In this document: positions 38,153 to 50,185 of the stretch, piece by piece
Layout: the number at the start of each line of letters is the position of its first letter
How positions within the stretch are numbered: position 1 is the stretch's first letter
Origin: Antitrichia curtipendula
Taxonomy: Eukaryota; Streptophyta; Bryopsida; Hypnales; Leucodontaceae
Reading direction: 5' to 3'
DNA: 64,000 nt
Assembly (NCBI GenBank): GCA_951230915.1
Contig: OX579639.1
Span: 8,370,001-8,434,000 of the forward strand
The notes under the pieces: generated by a model
What the model saw: only the letters and a program-made list of their open reading frames with translations
Database searches by the model: none
What the model was told of the DNA's origin: nothing
Made by a program: the position numbers and the translations under genes

Positions 38153-41100
38153 CTAATGCAGACGCAGTTTGAGTGAGCCCAATGCTTCCGCCATATCATC
38201 AATATTCACTCCGCTTGTCGGTGCTGGTGAGCCTCTGCTTGAAGCCGGTGAGTCACTGAGTAAGCTCCAATTTGGCAGCTCAACAAGCGGTTGCGCTTTC
38301 GGAACGCTGGGTACCTTGAGAGCTGGACCTGGACTCAGGATCACGGTAGTCTTCTTGCCGGGCAATGACGGAACAGGTATGCTGTTATTAAAGCCAAGTG
38401 GTTTCGGTCGTTGGCCCTCGAGTCTGTCTGAAGCTGTTCGAATTTTTTCTGCAGACAGATCGACAACAGCAATTGGGACAGCTGGTCGAGAAGACAATTG
38501 CACGCCTATATTCTCCTTGCTACCTGCAATCATCTCTGCCTGTTTCAGCTCATTCTCAGTCTCGTCAATTTTCGTCTCAAGGGAAGCTCCGTGATCTGGC
38601 AGCCTTGAAAGTAATGCCTGCAAGGTGAGGTGATTGTCAGGGATAAATGGCGATTTTCAGGTTCGAAATTTCAGGGACAAAATGCAACTCGAGCGGATGC
38701 ACTGAAGCACAGGAAATTCCCGCATTGGACCCACCTTATCATCAAGAGTTCTATAAAGTCGTTCCAGTTTGCTCCTTAAGAATTGCACCTTGAGCCAACT
38801 ATCATTGGCCACATTTCGGTTTTGCAAACCAGCAGTCACACTTGCCAAAACCCCTTGCCTGGTGCAACCAGGGCACACGTCTTTTAGAAAATCTAGAAAT
38901 CAGGATAAGACTTTTCTGATACGCACGATGGATTGGAAACAGAAATTTCTGAATAGCTATGTTAACCAGGGAAAGGTTAATACCCTATGGATGGTGAGGT
39001 TTCCCAGGTATAGCTTTCAGGCTTTGAAGCTGCTTTGTATCGCTGCCCCGCATATAATGGATTCCTGATTAGAAGATAGTTCGTCACATTAGTCAGCTTA
39101 GTGATGGGCACAAACTTGTGTTACTAAATTGTTGACTCCAAGAGACGAGATGAATTACTCACCTTGGTTCCCATGAGGCCTTCAAGTCATCATCTTCAAG
39201 TCCAGGAGGGGGCAATGGCTCTGCTTCTTTAGTAAATAGCAAGTCATGGTGGCTAACACCAGCAATGCCGAGACCCTCAAGAAACTCGATATGCCCTTGT
39301 AGCTCTGTATTTCTGTTACAAGCAAAACCGATCTCGTGGAATAAGAACTTCTAGAACAAAAATAGCCGATGGAAAATTCAGGACTTTCCATTGAGCGATA
39401 AGTAGACGACGCAGACTTACATCCTGCGCTGACTAAAATGCTCTTTGTGAAGCTGCCGCTGGGTCTGTGACACTCTAAAACCTGTTTCTGGTACTTTAAA
39501 CATTTCTCCCAGTTCCTGCACCAAGGCGCCACATACGAATATCGTCATATTAAAATAAAGTGCTGAAAGTTACATTTCTTGTGTATAAGGAGTTGCTGCA
39601 AGACATAATTATTTTAGTAAGGCTGCCATCACTTGCCCCTTGCGAGAAATATCGCATTTGATTCTTCTTCTCAGTTGCCACTTTCATAAGACCACCCTTG
39701 AAAACCTGAAAGGAAAGAAAAATCAAGATAAAGGTGAGTGCGGCAATTCCTACTAATCGTCGAATCAGGTTAATTGGAAAGCGAAATTACTGATAAAAAG
39801 AAAGAAAAATTCATACCCTCTTATGACAATGAACAGAAAAATCGAGATACTATGAGAAATGGAATTTCTTACTTGCTTGCGGTATATTTTTTCTTCAATA
39901 GTTCCACATGTCATGAGGCGATAAACAACCACGTCGTTCTTCTGACCAATGCGGTATGCGCGATCCACGCTCTGATTATCGGTACTGATTCGATGCAGAG
40001 AGCGTCAGTTAGCTAGGTGATCGACATGTCATAGAAGACGTGCATAACCTGAGCAAGAGAAGGAGCAGACATTCGCATACAGTCATATCTCAGAAATCGA
40101 GGAGTAGATTGTTACCTAGGATTCCAAGCAGGGTCAACAATTACCACCCTGTCAGCTCCAGTAAGGGTAAGTCCTAAACCGCCAACTTGAGACGTCAACA
40201 AGAAAAGTGGTATCTCTTCATCACACTGGAATTCCTGTTACAAGTCGATACAAGCATTAATCTTTGAGGAACAGTCTTGGAAGAGCAATACAAGTCAACC
40301 GACCAGTCAAATTTTAATAAGCTACTAAAGATTTCCCAAAGGCACGATGCCCCTCAGCATGCCTGATATCCCAGACTCGTGTCGTTGATATTGGTAAGAC
40401 GTACTCACTTGAACACATTGTTCACGCTCAGCCGCCTTGATGGTGCCGTCAATGCGTCGAAAGATCCATCCTCTATCAAGAATCTCATCCTGTCAAATGA
40501 AATCATTTCCCAAGTGTTGCGCAGTAATGAGTATCAAAAGCATACACGAACAGACATTAAGGTTATTATCTGCATAACCAGAGAAGCGTTACATGTGCGC
40601 TGAAATACACGAAAGTTACCAGCCAAGATTAAGGAAGAGATAAAACCAAAACTGACGGTTGGACCTGAATCATGTTGAGCATCTTTCGAGTTTGAGCAAA
40701 TATGAGTGTACGGTGACCTTCAGCAACAAGATTACCCTGCGCAGAAAGATCCTCGAGGTTAGCACCTTCAACGAAGGTCTCTTACTCTCATTCCAAAGAG
40801 CAGTTTCAAGAAGGAGACAGAAATTGAAATGCTGGAAGATATAATAAAGGGCATTACAAGTAGGGCCATCAGGAAATCGATTTTGCAAGAACGAGCCCCC
40901 TTATTATCATCCTCCTCAACCATGCCAGCAAGTGAACGAGTCATGGCTTCAGCAGCTTGGATATCTTCGGTATCCAAGTATCCTTCCATCCCTTCTGCGA
41001 TTTCATTTGCAGCTCGCTTTGTGAGTAATGATGGGTGATCACATATCTTCTTCATAACCTGAACCGAGCAAGGTCACACCGTCAAAATGGCATGTCATTC

Positions 41101-44100
41101 ACGATGACAAGCTTAAGTAAAGTATACGTAGACGTCAGTGAAGGTATAAAAAGGTGATGTCACTCACTGTCAAAGCAGAGAGGACTTGTCTCCCAGTAGA
41201 CACTGTTTCCTCAGCTGCATTACTGTTCAAGAAAGCCCGGTATAATTTCTCCTGCACGAGAGTTGCAAACATTCAGTACAAATTACGGCACAAGTTAGCT
41301 TTTGCAATGTAACAAAAGGAGCAGGGTAAGGGCCACTGAAAAAACGCTCAGTTCAACTTCAAATGAAGCAAAAAAATTGAACTTTCAATGCTCCGATTCC
41401 ACTCTGATTTCCTAATGTTTACGAGAGAATTCACCTGACGTTCGGAAAGGGGCAGCCAGACAATTAGGTCATTCTTCCTTGATAACTTTCGTTCCTCTTT
41501 GTTCTCGGAGTCCGGAAAAACTTCGCTTTTCAGACGTCTCAGGAAGTACGGAGCGAACTTTTGCCTTAGTTCCTGCAGTCGGAAAAATTGAATACTCTTG
41601 AACAAGCATTCTAAAAATATAGGAAGCAACTAGAATATGACAGCATCGTAACCTCTCCGAATAAAACATACAGTTAATTTATGGGAATAAGTTAGCCAAA
41701 GAAGAGGAAGGAGACCGATATTTAATGTTCTCAAGGGTACTGCAAGATTGGGATATCCCACCTCAGCAACTGCTAATCCAATTCGTTTTTGCCGATCAGA
41801 AGCATTTTTGTCAGTCCCAGCAAGGATTTGACGCTCGTACTTTTCCTTGAACCTGGATGCATTTACAAGCATAAAAACAACAAGTCAATTCTCTACAAAT
41901 GTGAAAATTTCCTCTACCTCCTAAACTACCATGGTATTCAGGATGACAGAAACAAGTCCAAGAAAGAAGGCACGTACTCTTTTCGATCTCCAAGAAGGTT
42001 GGGACAGCAGAAATCAAAAAGTGCCCACATTTCCTACGCCAAGCAACAGTTTCGAGTTAGTGAAACACAATGCGATGCAATATCTGAATATAATGACCTC
42101 TGTGCATCTCTGAAAAATATCGAAATAACACTACCGGAAAACATCATAAGTCTCTAGAACTAGTGCCGTAAGAGGACCATACTTGAAGATGATTCTGAAT
42201 AGGAGTGCCACTGATAACAATGCGATGGGCAGCAGGGATCTCTCGCAGACTTTTAGCACGTTGAGTGTTAGGATTTTTGACGAGATGCCCCTGTTACAAC
42301 ACAATTTGCGAGAGAACAGAAATTAGTGTCACGCTGAAGGCGACACTACATCAACAGAAGTACAAGAGGTTTAACAGATACTAGTATTTCAAATCGACAT
42401 AAATCGTTCTTCTTGGATAATTCTGATTATCATCAGGAGCAACAGAACTTCGGGTTGAGGGTGATTTGTACACAGTTTGTTCGGAAATAATTCCTGCAAC
42501 TTAAATAGTCTCAGAAGAATCAGAACTCAGAGATAACTAAAATGTGGCAAAATCCTTCCTGTTCCTAAATGCCATTTCTAAATTTGTCCCTCAGGAAAGT
42601 AGGAATGAGAAACCTCATCAAGAATTATGTAATCCCATGTAACAATATCATCGCTTGTATCTCCATAGCCATCTCTTCCGTCAAAATCTCCTCTAAGAGC
42701 CTTGAAGTTGCAGCGGACCATGTCATACGTCGTGAGCAATACTCCCCCCATTTGTAGGACGTGTTGAAGAGCATACTCACGTGCTTTGACAGATGTACCC
42801 GAATAGCTGCAGTAACGACAATATCGAAAATGAGATCAGACAGGAGATTTGGGGGATGCACACATTGAACGCAACAAGTGCCCTAATCCATGCAACGTCA
42901 ACATCCAGGGTAAAAAAATTGGAACTCTGCTCTCAGACAGAGGGTTGAACTCACTCTTGTGTTTTGCGCGAAAGTCCAACGACCTTGAGTTCTTTAACCC
43001 AGTGAGCAATGAGCGTTTTCGGGGCAACAATTAGGGCACACTTTATATTCTTAGTGCAGAAAAGCCCGGCCAAGAACGAGGCAACCTGCAGGGATCAAGC
43101 ACAATGAGACTTCCAGAGACAAGTAAAAAAAACACCTGTAGACTCGTAATTCTTACACATGATAACCATGCTACATAGTCCTTATCCTTACAGAGTGATG
43201 ACATTCCCCCTAAGATGAAGTTGAAGATTATGAAGTTCACCGATTTCTGCTAATGAACATGAGAATGCAGATTTTAGTGAGATATACCTGCATGGTTTTA
43301 CCAAGGCCCATGTCATCACCCAGGATACCACCCATTCCTTTCGTGTGCAGACTCCAGAACCACTCTAGTCCTACTCGTTGATGTGGATATAACATATTTG
43401 CAGTTTTGGCTCGGAGAGTGAATCGATGTCTTCCTTCAACAAACGCCATGTCCTCCACTATCTCTGAATTGTCTACCACAGTGGTAGGATCAACAGCAGG
43501 TGCTGTATTTGCTCGAGAGCCCAATACTGTAGGCAAGAACTCTGTCCAAATTCATGCACAGTTTAGACGGCAAGTTAAAGATGAACTTCAGATTCTCATT
43601 ACGTACACTGAGAAACTCAAAGAATACGCTTATCTCCTGAACCTCAGGATGGATTTGACTCACTACAATTTCGTCAAACAATTCGATTACAGAACTAGAA
43701 TATTCACAGAAGATATCAAATTATGTTCGGTAAGAAGTCATACACACTGTGTAAAATTGTAGGGAGCTTAATAAAATAGCAATACCTCTGGCCTTGTTTG
43801 TGGTTTCTGGAGCGAAATCATTTTCATAGTCAGCGTCTGATGAGCGAGAAATTTCGGTGTTGGACACTGGAAATGGCATTGACATTGCGGCAACTTGCTT
43901 TGTTTTGGACTTGACCTTCGAAACAATAGGTGAATCCACATCGCCATCGTCTGCAGAGGTATAATCCGCAGACGACGAAGGAACTGTAGGATCTAGACTT
44001 ACAAAACTCTCGCTTTCGGAGTCACTTTCCACATCGACGACGGTTGACTTCTTTACCAACCGTTTTCTTATATTGAGAATTAAGTCCTTCGGATTTCTCT

Positions 44101-45358
44101 CAAACTGATTCTCTCGAAACCTTGATCCATCACTAGAAAGAGTTCCATTCTTGTCTTTCAAACTAATCTGATCCAGAACCAAGCTTAGGTCTTCTACCGT
44201 TGAAGACCCACGAGAGGCGTTTTTTACAACAGACTCCCCATGAAACTCATCTCCATTTTGTCTTGGAACAGATTTTCGACTAGATGACCTTCTCCGTCCG
44301 TCCGTTCGGATCTTTGGATGACTTGAACCTGCAGAGAGAATGGAAGATTTTCTTCATTGCGATAAAGCCCTGGTTTCTGTTCTGCTTTCAGCACAGAGAT
44401 ATATAGGGATAGTTGTCGAGCACACCTCAAATTCGATGCTTCCAGAGATGAGAAGAACAAATCCAGACAAAGTATTCCTCAAATTGAATGGCGAAATCAG
44501 AAGCCTCCGTCAAACATACCTGATGGTGAGGTACTATCATTCGATTCGTAGTCTTCTTCGTCGTCGCCACTCATCCCGCTAGCTTCTGAGGAATCCGGAA
44601 GGACCTCCGTTGAGGCCATTCTAGCAACAGCATGTAAGATCCCGCCTCTCTCATTTGATCCTCCATCTGCATAATTACCTCTCAGTCAAAGAAATTTGTT
44701 CTACGACAACTATTGAACCTACCCGCATCAATTACTACTAACAACAGTAGACCCAATTTCCAGCATCACCGCAGGCCATTTGTGAATTGAAAGAGGAATG
44801 AACCAGGCATTATAATGTGATAAGGCACTCTAGCAAGAAGATTTGGGAGAAACGTCATCCTCCAAGCAAGTAGCCTTCCATCAGAATTAATGACACAGAA
44901 GACGTTACCTTCAACCACCTTCACATAAATGACAACACCTCTAAGCTACAGGAAGACAGAATGCTCTCGCTCTCTGGTATCTTAATCAGCACGAATTCGA
45001 CCTTTCTCTAAATTATGTCCACCATTCGTCGATTTACTTGCAGCTGAAGAACAGAGTACAAGAAAACGCAGTTCAAGGCAACACAAAACACAATTGAAAA
45101 GTTCTAAAGAGAATTCTCTGCTTTCCAGTAACACAGCAAAAGATCCACCCGCGCGACAGCAAACCTCTGCTTCACGAAACGAAATGACGAACCTGCAGGC
45201 GGAGAGGGAGCCTTTGAGCAGCGAAGAAGCTGAGCCTGTCGACGCGCGGCAATAGCTTGCAGCAGCTCAGCTTTCGATTGCTGAGCACTTGACTTCGCAG
45301 TCCTCCTTGCACGAGGATCCGACCTTCCATAGTCGGGACTACTCTCCCAATCCGCCAT
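38153..45358 (-). CDS. CHR24: SNF2-family chromatin remodelling ATPase, CHR24 / ERCC6-like type
   Basis: DNA-dependent translocase of the Snf2 ERCC6L/CHR24 group, nuclear, acting on chromatin or DNA. 22 exons: 45193-45358, 44520-44666, 43786-44328, 43288-43541, 42955-43085, 42614-42806, 42183-42290, 41978-42033, 41762-41852, 41435-41572, 41168-41251, 40858-41058, 40665-40736, 40409-40489, 40116-40234, 39873-39984, 39637-39705, 39421-39515, 39163-39312, 38984-39064, 38735-38892, 38153-38617; about 1,170 codons. Motifs in order: Q-like [15 protein letters not shown], motif [16 protein letters not shown], Ia [33 protein letters not shown], then [71 protein letters not shown]. The N-terminus is acidic and Ser-rich; near the C-terminus is a CPGC motif. 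Exon 17 appears to use a GC donor, and the exon 20 to 21 join is off by one base. The ATG at 45358 is preceded in frame only by a TTG. Confidence 0.92.
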
Positions 45359-45775
45359 CGCCACCAAACCCTAAAGTGCACTTCCTCTCTCCAAACAGTC
45401 GATCGCTCACAATTGCTGAAGCTCCAACATACTGCTTGCCAGTGAAAGGAGCTGGTAACAATAGATTGTGATTCTGCAAGGGTAGATAAGTTATAACACT
45501 GGCACAAATGGAATTGCATATGGCACGGCGTCTACACCCCATCCTGAAGCTTCAAATTTGAATGCAATGATGGGAATGGGGAGAGCGGACGGGTTGGACC
45601 ACTTGGACCCGGCGGGAGAAATTTGAATGGAGAGGACCGTTGAGACATGGCGGGGTTATATCCACTTGGCACGGTTTCTAGTGGAGGTGACCTAATTTTC
45701 CGATGTGGCCATGCTTAGGTGGTCATCGAGGAGTTTTTTAAATCAGTACAACGCAGATGTGAAGAATGTTTTATT

Positions 45776-46321
45776 TTAACCCCTAAATGCCCAACTGCCC
45801 AAGACCTTTTCTGAGGCTCTAGGAATTTGATCTAAATTGAATAAAAAGACAAAATTGTGCTAAGTTGTTGATATTTTTTTTGAATTGTAAGCAAATTTAG
45901 ACTAGAACACAACAATCCCACTTGTAGATTGAAAGATTATAATGTTTAATCATGAGGGTGTTTAAACTGCAAAAGTGATTTCAAGTCTTTCAATCCTCTT
46001 TTTACATGTCAAATCTAAAAAGTTGGTCACCAAAAAAATATGAGGATACGAGTCCAACATGCATAATTCCAATCAATTTATGGCTTCTCGAAATTTATTC
46101 TACAATTTCTATAAATGAATTTCTAATGTGATTTTTTCTCCCAAATCTAGTGTATTTGAAGCTCATTTCCAAGAGCCCTCAACACTATGATGTTAAAACT
46201 AGACTTCAAAAATAACTTATCAAAAATATAAACTACTAAAAATATAAACTTGGTTAGGTTTTATGTAATTTCAAAGTATTATCAATTCCTAAATTTGGTG
46301 CCTCATGCATTTAGGAGTTAA
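45776..46321 (+). mobile_element. Short TTAA-flanked element, diverged subfamily
   Basis: TTAA at 45776-45779 and 46318-46321; termini CCCCTAAATGCC (left) and, inverted, CTCCTAAATGCA (right). It lies just upstream of the CHR24-type gene promoter. Internally it is only weakly related to the longer copies. Confidence 0.6.
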
Positions 46322-46978
46322 TTGTATAATACTTAATTATAAAGGGAGTATTCAAATGCAAATTTACTAAACCCTAAAGAATTAGAGTACAATTACAACA
46401 AAAATGGTTGAAAGCATGTTTTTATGCATTAAATAAACAAAGGAAGCTTTTATTTTTTTTAATTTAGTCATACAAAATTAAGACTATTATGAAAATACAA
46501 TTGTCCTACAAGTCATGAAATGTCAAATTTCATTTGGTCTCTAATACACTTCTTATTTTAAATTGCATTTGCATTCTAATTCAACATGTATTTTCCTTGG
46601 AATGACAAAAAGGTAAGATTTCATGCAATCTTTTCTTGATTGGGTTGTTTTCTTCTTAGATTGAAGATTAGTTCACACCTCTTGAACTAAAAGATAACAT
46701 TTTAAGTTCAAAAATTGACTCAAATAAATAATTGGAATATAAAGTTAAAAATTCAATGTAAAAAATATTTAATTAACATTTTAAGCTTAAAGGAGAAAAT
46801 TTTGTATGAACGATAAATATTAATTCCATAATGAATTTTATATATAATTTTAGATTTTAGATTTCAAATGTTTTTGATGAATATTGGTTAGTATAGTCGC
46901 ATCTCTAAGCATATGAATGTGATTTGTGAATCATATTTATCAACTTTTATCATCTAGATCTCATGCATTGGAAAAAGT

Positions 46979-47548
46979 TGTTATCAAGCCCTAATAGCCC
47001 GAGGCCTTTTTGGGTTCAAAAACATCATGGATTTTGAAGTGTAATAGATCTAATTATCACAAAAGTATAAAAATCTCAATTGTATAATTTTATAGTGTGC
47101 ATGTTGTAGATGAAGGAAATCAAATTTGGAGTCATTTGGTCACATAGATTGCAAGATTATAATGTTTTAATGTTGAAAAAGGATGCTGAAATTTTCTTAG
47201 CAATACTTTGGAAGGTGAAATTTGATTACTAAACCTACTCAAATGGAAAAAAAATTAAACTATAAAGTGATTCAAAATCAGCATACAAACACATTGGTGA
47301 AAGAAAATATCATTCAATTGACTCATTGTGTTTGCAAAATGGCTTTGAAATTGCATCTGAGGTTGAACCTCCTTCTACTAAAATGCTTCTCAATCACTCA
47401 TAACTTCTTGGATTGATATGAAATTTTAGCCAGACAAATTAGACTAGTGTGTGCAATTTTTCCCAAAATAGACATTGTATGAAGAAGAAACAAGCTACCA
47501 AAGTTCGCATTAATTCCAAAATGTCCCCTTGAGGCATTTAGGGGTTAA
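46979..47548 (+). mobile_element. TTAA-flanked element, second diverged copy
   Basis: The right end is clear (GGCATTTAGGGG followed by TTAA 47545-47548). The left end is degenerate (TTATCAAGCCCTAATAGCCC near 46980). It shares a TAGATTGCAAGATTATAATG segment with the family. It may pair instead with the left end at 45780, making one nested 1.77 kb element. Confidence 0.5.
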
Positions 47549-48643
47549 TGGGTCATTTTCCAAGTGTTTCTAATAGGTCTTCTAATTGTTATAGATTGGT
47601 TTTCTTTAAGTTAGGGCAATGCCTCCATAGAGGGAGTTCTAGAAAGAAAGAAAAATCTACTCAAAAATCTACAATGAGGGTGGAGCTTGACAAGGAGGAT
47701 TTTTCCCCTTAAATTCCCAATAAAGAGGGCCTTTAATTCCCCGACGTAATGCATAACATACATTTTATCGATGGATGAATGATAATTCCTCAATGCTTAG
47801 TTACAAGGGAAATCTTTAGAACCTCACATTCCATCGCAGAATCCTTCCTAGTATTGCATTGCAAAATTATTGGCAATGTTTTATGCCATTGAGCAATTAT
47901 TACCATTTTTCAACCCTACAAAAATTATTGGAAGTTAGTATTTATCATTAATGATGAAATTTGAAAATTTTGAATTGGAAATCATAAATTGGATATCTAA
48001 AGTTGAGAAATGCAAAATGAACCAATAGTAATGTAGCCAGGTTAAATTTTTACATTATCTTTAAGAGATCTTGGCCATGGTGATGAAGGGGTTAGGTCTT
48101 CATAGTTGTATGTAATAAGAAAACTTTAGAATTCTCAGCTCATCAATTCTTTGGTGGATTCACATAAATTACATGGGGATGTGAGGAATGCCAAAGAGGC
48201 TCTTCAAAATTCATAGGTATTCTCTTTTATTTTTTTAATCTAAAATACATGAAATTGTTAAGCAACTAATGCATTATTTGAGATTTTGGAGTTATAAAGG
48301 GTTGCCAGTTTCCCAAATATTGGAAATGTGGGATTTATACCAAATTAGCAGTCTGACATGGAAGAACTACTATTATGTCAGATGATAATATTTAATTAAT
48401 TTTTAAATTAAAAATTAATTAAAATATTTTAATAAAAAAATCATTTAAATTTTTAAATTTAAATTATTATTTTTGTTTATGGCCAACAATGGTTGGTTCT
48501 GAATGGGGAACAAACCTAAAACGGCCTTCCAATGCAATTGAAAAGATTAGAGACATTAAAAAGATTGACCTTTTACATAACATTATTCTCCAACACTGCA
48601 GGGTCCTATCTACATTTGTGCAATAGGAGACCCTCAAACATTA

Positions 48644-49059
48644 CTAAGGTAGTATGCTCTTAAAACGACCATTTAAGGGCTGGTCCGCCTTTTTCATAGG
48701 TTTTCGTGGACAAAATTATTTTTAGATCATTTTTCAGAGAAAGAAAAATAGATGTGGTACCTAACACAAGTGTTTTTGTTTTTATCCAAGCATTTTTGAA
48801 TTACTTATGAATTTTTAAAGATTCAGGACATAGGCACCTATTTGTGACCATAGGTCTTCCAAAATCTGTCCACTTGCAACTTGTAAAGAGATGTGCAGAA
48901 ATCAAAGACAATGATTGGCTCTTGCAATAGAAAAATAGTTTTTCCTCAATGCATTCAATTGCTAAACTGGTCCATTTAAGGATCACCACATCTCCATTCT
49001 TCACCCAAAAATAGAGGCGGTTTCAAGAAGATGGGCGCTTTTAGAGCACACTACCTTAC
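48644..49059 (-). mobile_element. 416 bp inverted-repeat element (MITE), copy 1
   Basis: Ends CTAAGGTAGTATGCTCTTAAAA and, inverted, GTAAGGTAGTGTGCTCTAAAA. It is collinear in inverse orientation with the element at 52768-53183 and is exactly the same length. No coding capacity. No convincing target-site duplication was identified, so the superfamily is open. Confidence 0.75.
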
Positions 49060-49257
49060 CTTGAAAATTCTAGTACCACTTTCTTATTCACTAGGTAGTT
49101 GCGGTATATTGCAAAATTTCTATAAATTAGGATCATTTCTATTGTAGGTTAGGATTATGTAAAACTTCCTCTACTAGGGATCTTACAAAAATTCTTCCCT
49201 TATATTATTTTATATAACTCATCCCTAAAATGGATGATATGGCAACAAGTATTTTCA

Positions 49258-50185
49258 CTAACTCCTACAAGACCAACAAGCATTTTTTGGCAACATATAA
49301 ATTTTGGGTAAGTATGTGTGACTAGAAATTTGCATATTTTAGGCTGAAATATTAGTCAAAGTGGGGACAAAGAATATCTTTCTCATGCACTAAATTTCAT
49401 GACATTTGAAAATGTGAGTCAAAAGTTATGGCCTAATATATTAATTTTTTCCCTGGATGGGTAGTCTGGGCAGATTTTGAAAAATCACTTTTTTCAAAAA
49501 CAAAAACTCGAAATTGATTTTCTAAATTTATATATATGTGAAAAACTTTGAAACATTCCATTTTGATCAATGAGTCAAAAGTTACGAGGAATTTTTGTTT
49601 GCTGGTAGTTATGGATTCTCTTTTTAAAATAAACTTTGAAGTCTTTTATTTTACTAAATTTTCACTATTTTTTGAAAAAAATAAAATTATAAGATGTAGA
49701 TTGTTTATCACAACACTGCAACCATTGGGATTGGCATTTTTCAATTCCATAACTACATTCTTAACAATTTTATATTTTGAATCATTCTCTGCTTCTTTTT
49801 GCTTAATATTTTTTTCCTATATGTTGTACAATTCCAAATGATCTCAAAATTTTCAAGCATGTAGCCAACTTGCCTTGAAGAATGATTCCAAAGAAGCACC
49901 ACCATTTGAGACATTCTTTCTTACAAATGTGACCTTGTGAAGTGCAGCTGCCCGATTTTTTGCAAGGCAAAAAAAGGGGTTTTATCACTTCAAATGCTAA
50001 TATCTTGCAGTTTGTATAGTGAAAATTTCTGAATTTTTTTACAGATCTTCTCAAACTAGTGTACTACAAGAACCTAGGGTTATATGTGTCAAAAAATGTT
50101 TTTTCTAAAATTTGGTGCTTATACTAGAAATGACAATTTTGGAGTGTTTTGGGTGAAAACATAGTCACGGTCCTTCAGGGGTTAA
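49258..50185 (-). mobile_element. TTAA-flanked non-autonomous DNA element, copy 3
   Basis: Minus orientation. TTAA at 50182-50185 follows TCCTTCAGGGG; the other end is degenerate (CTAACTCCTACAAGACC at 49258). The core block, inverse of GGGCAGCTGCACTTCACAAG, lies at 49934-49953. It starts about 200 bases from the 416 bp element at 48644-49059. Confidence 0.75.

Noticed and set aside
43406..43762. Plus-strand 118-codon frame
   Set aside because: Antisense to SNF2 exon 4 and its flanking intron.
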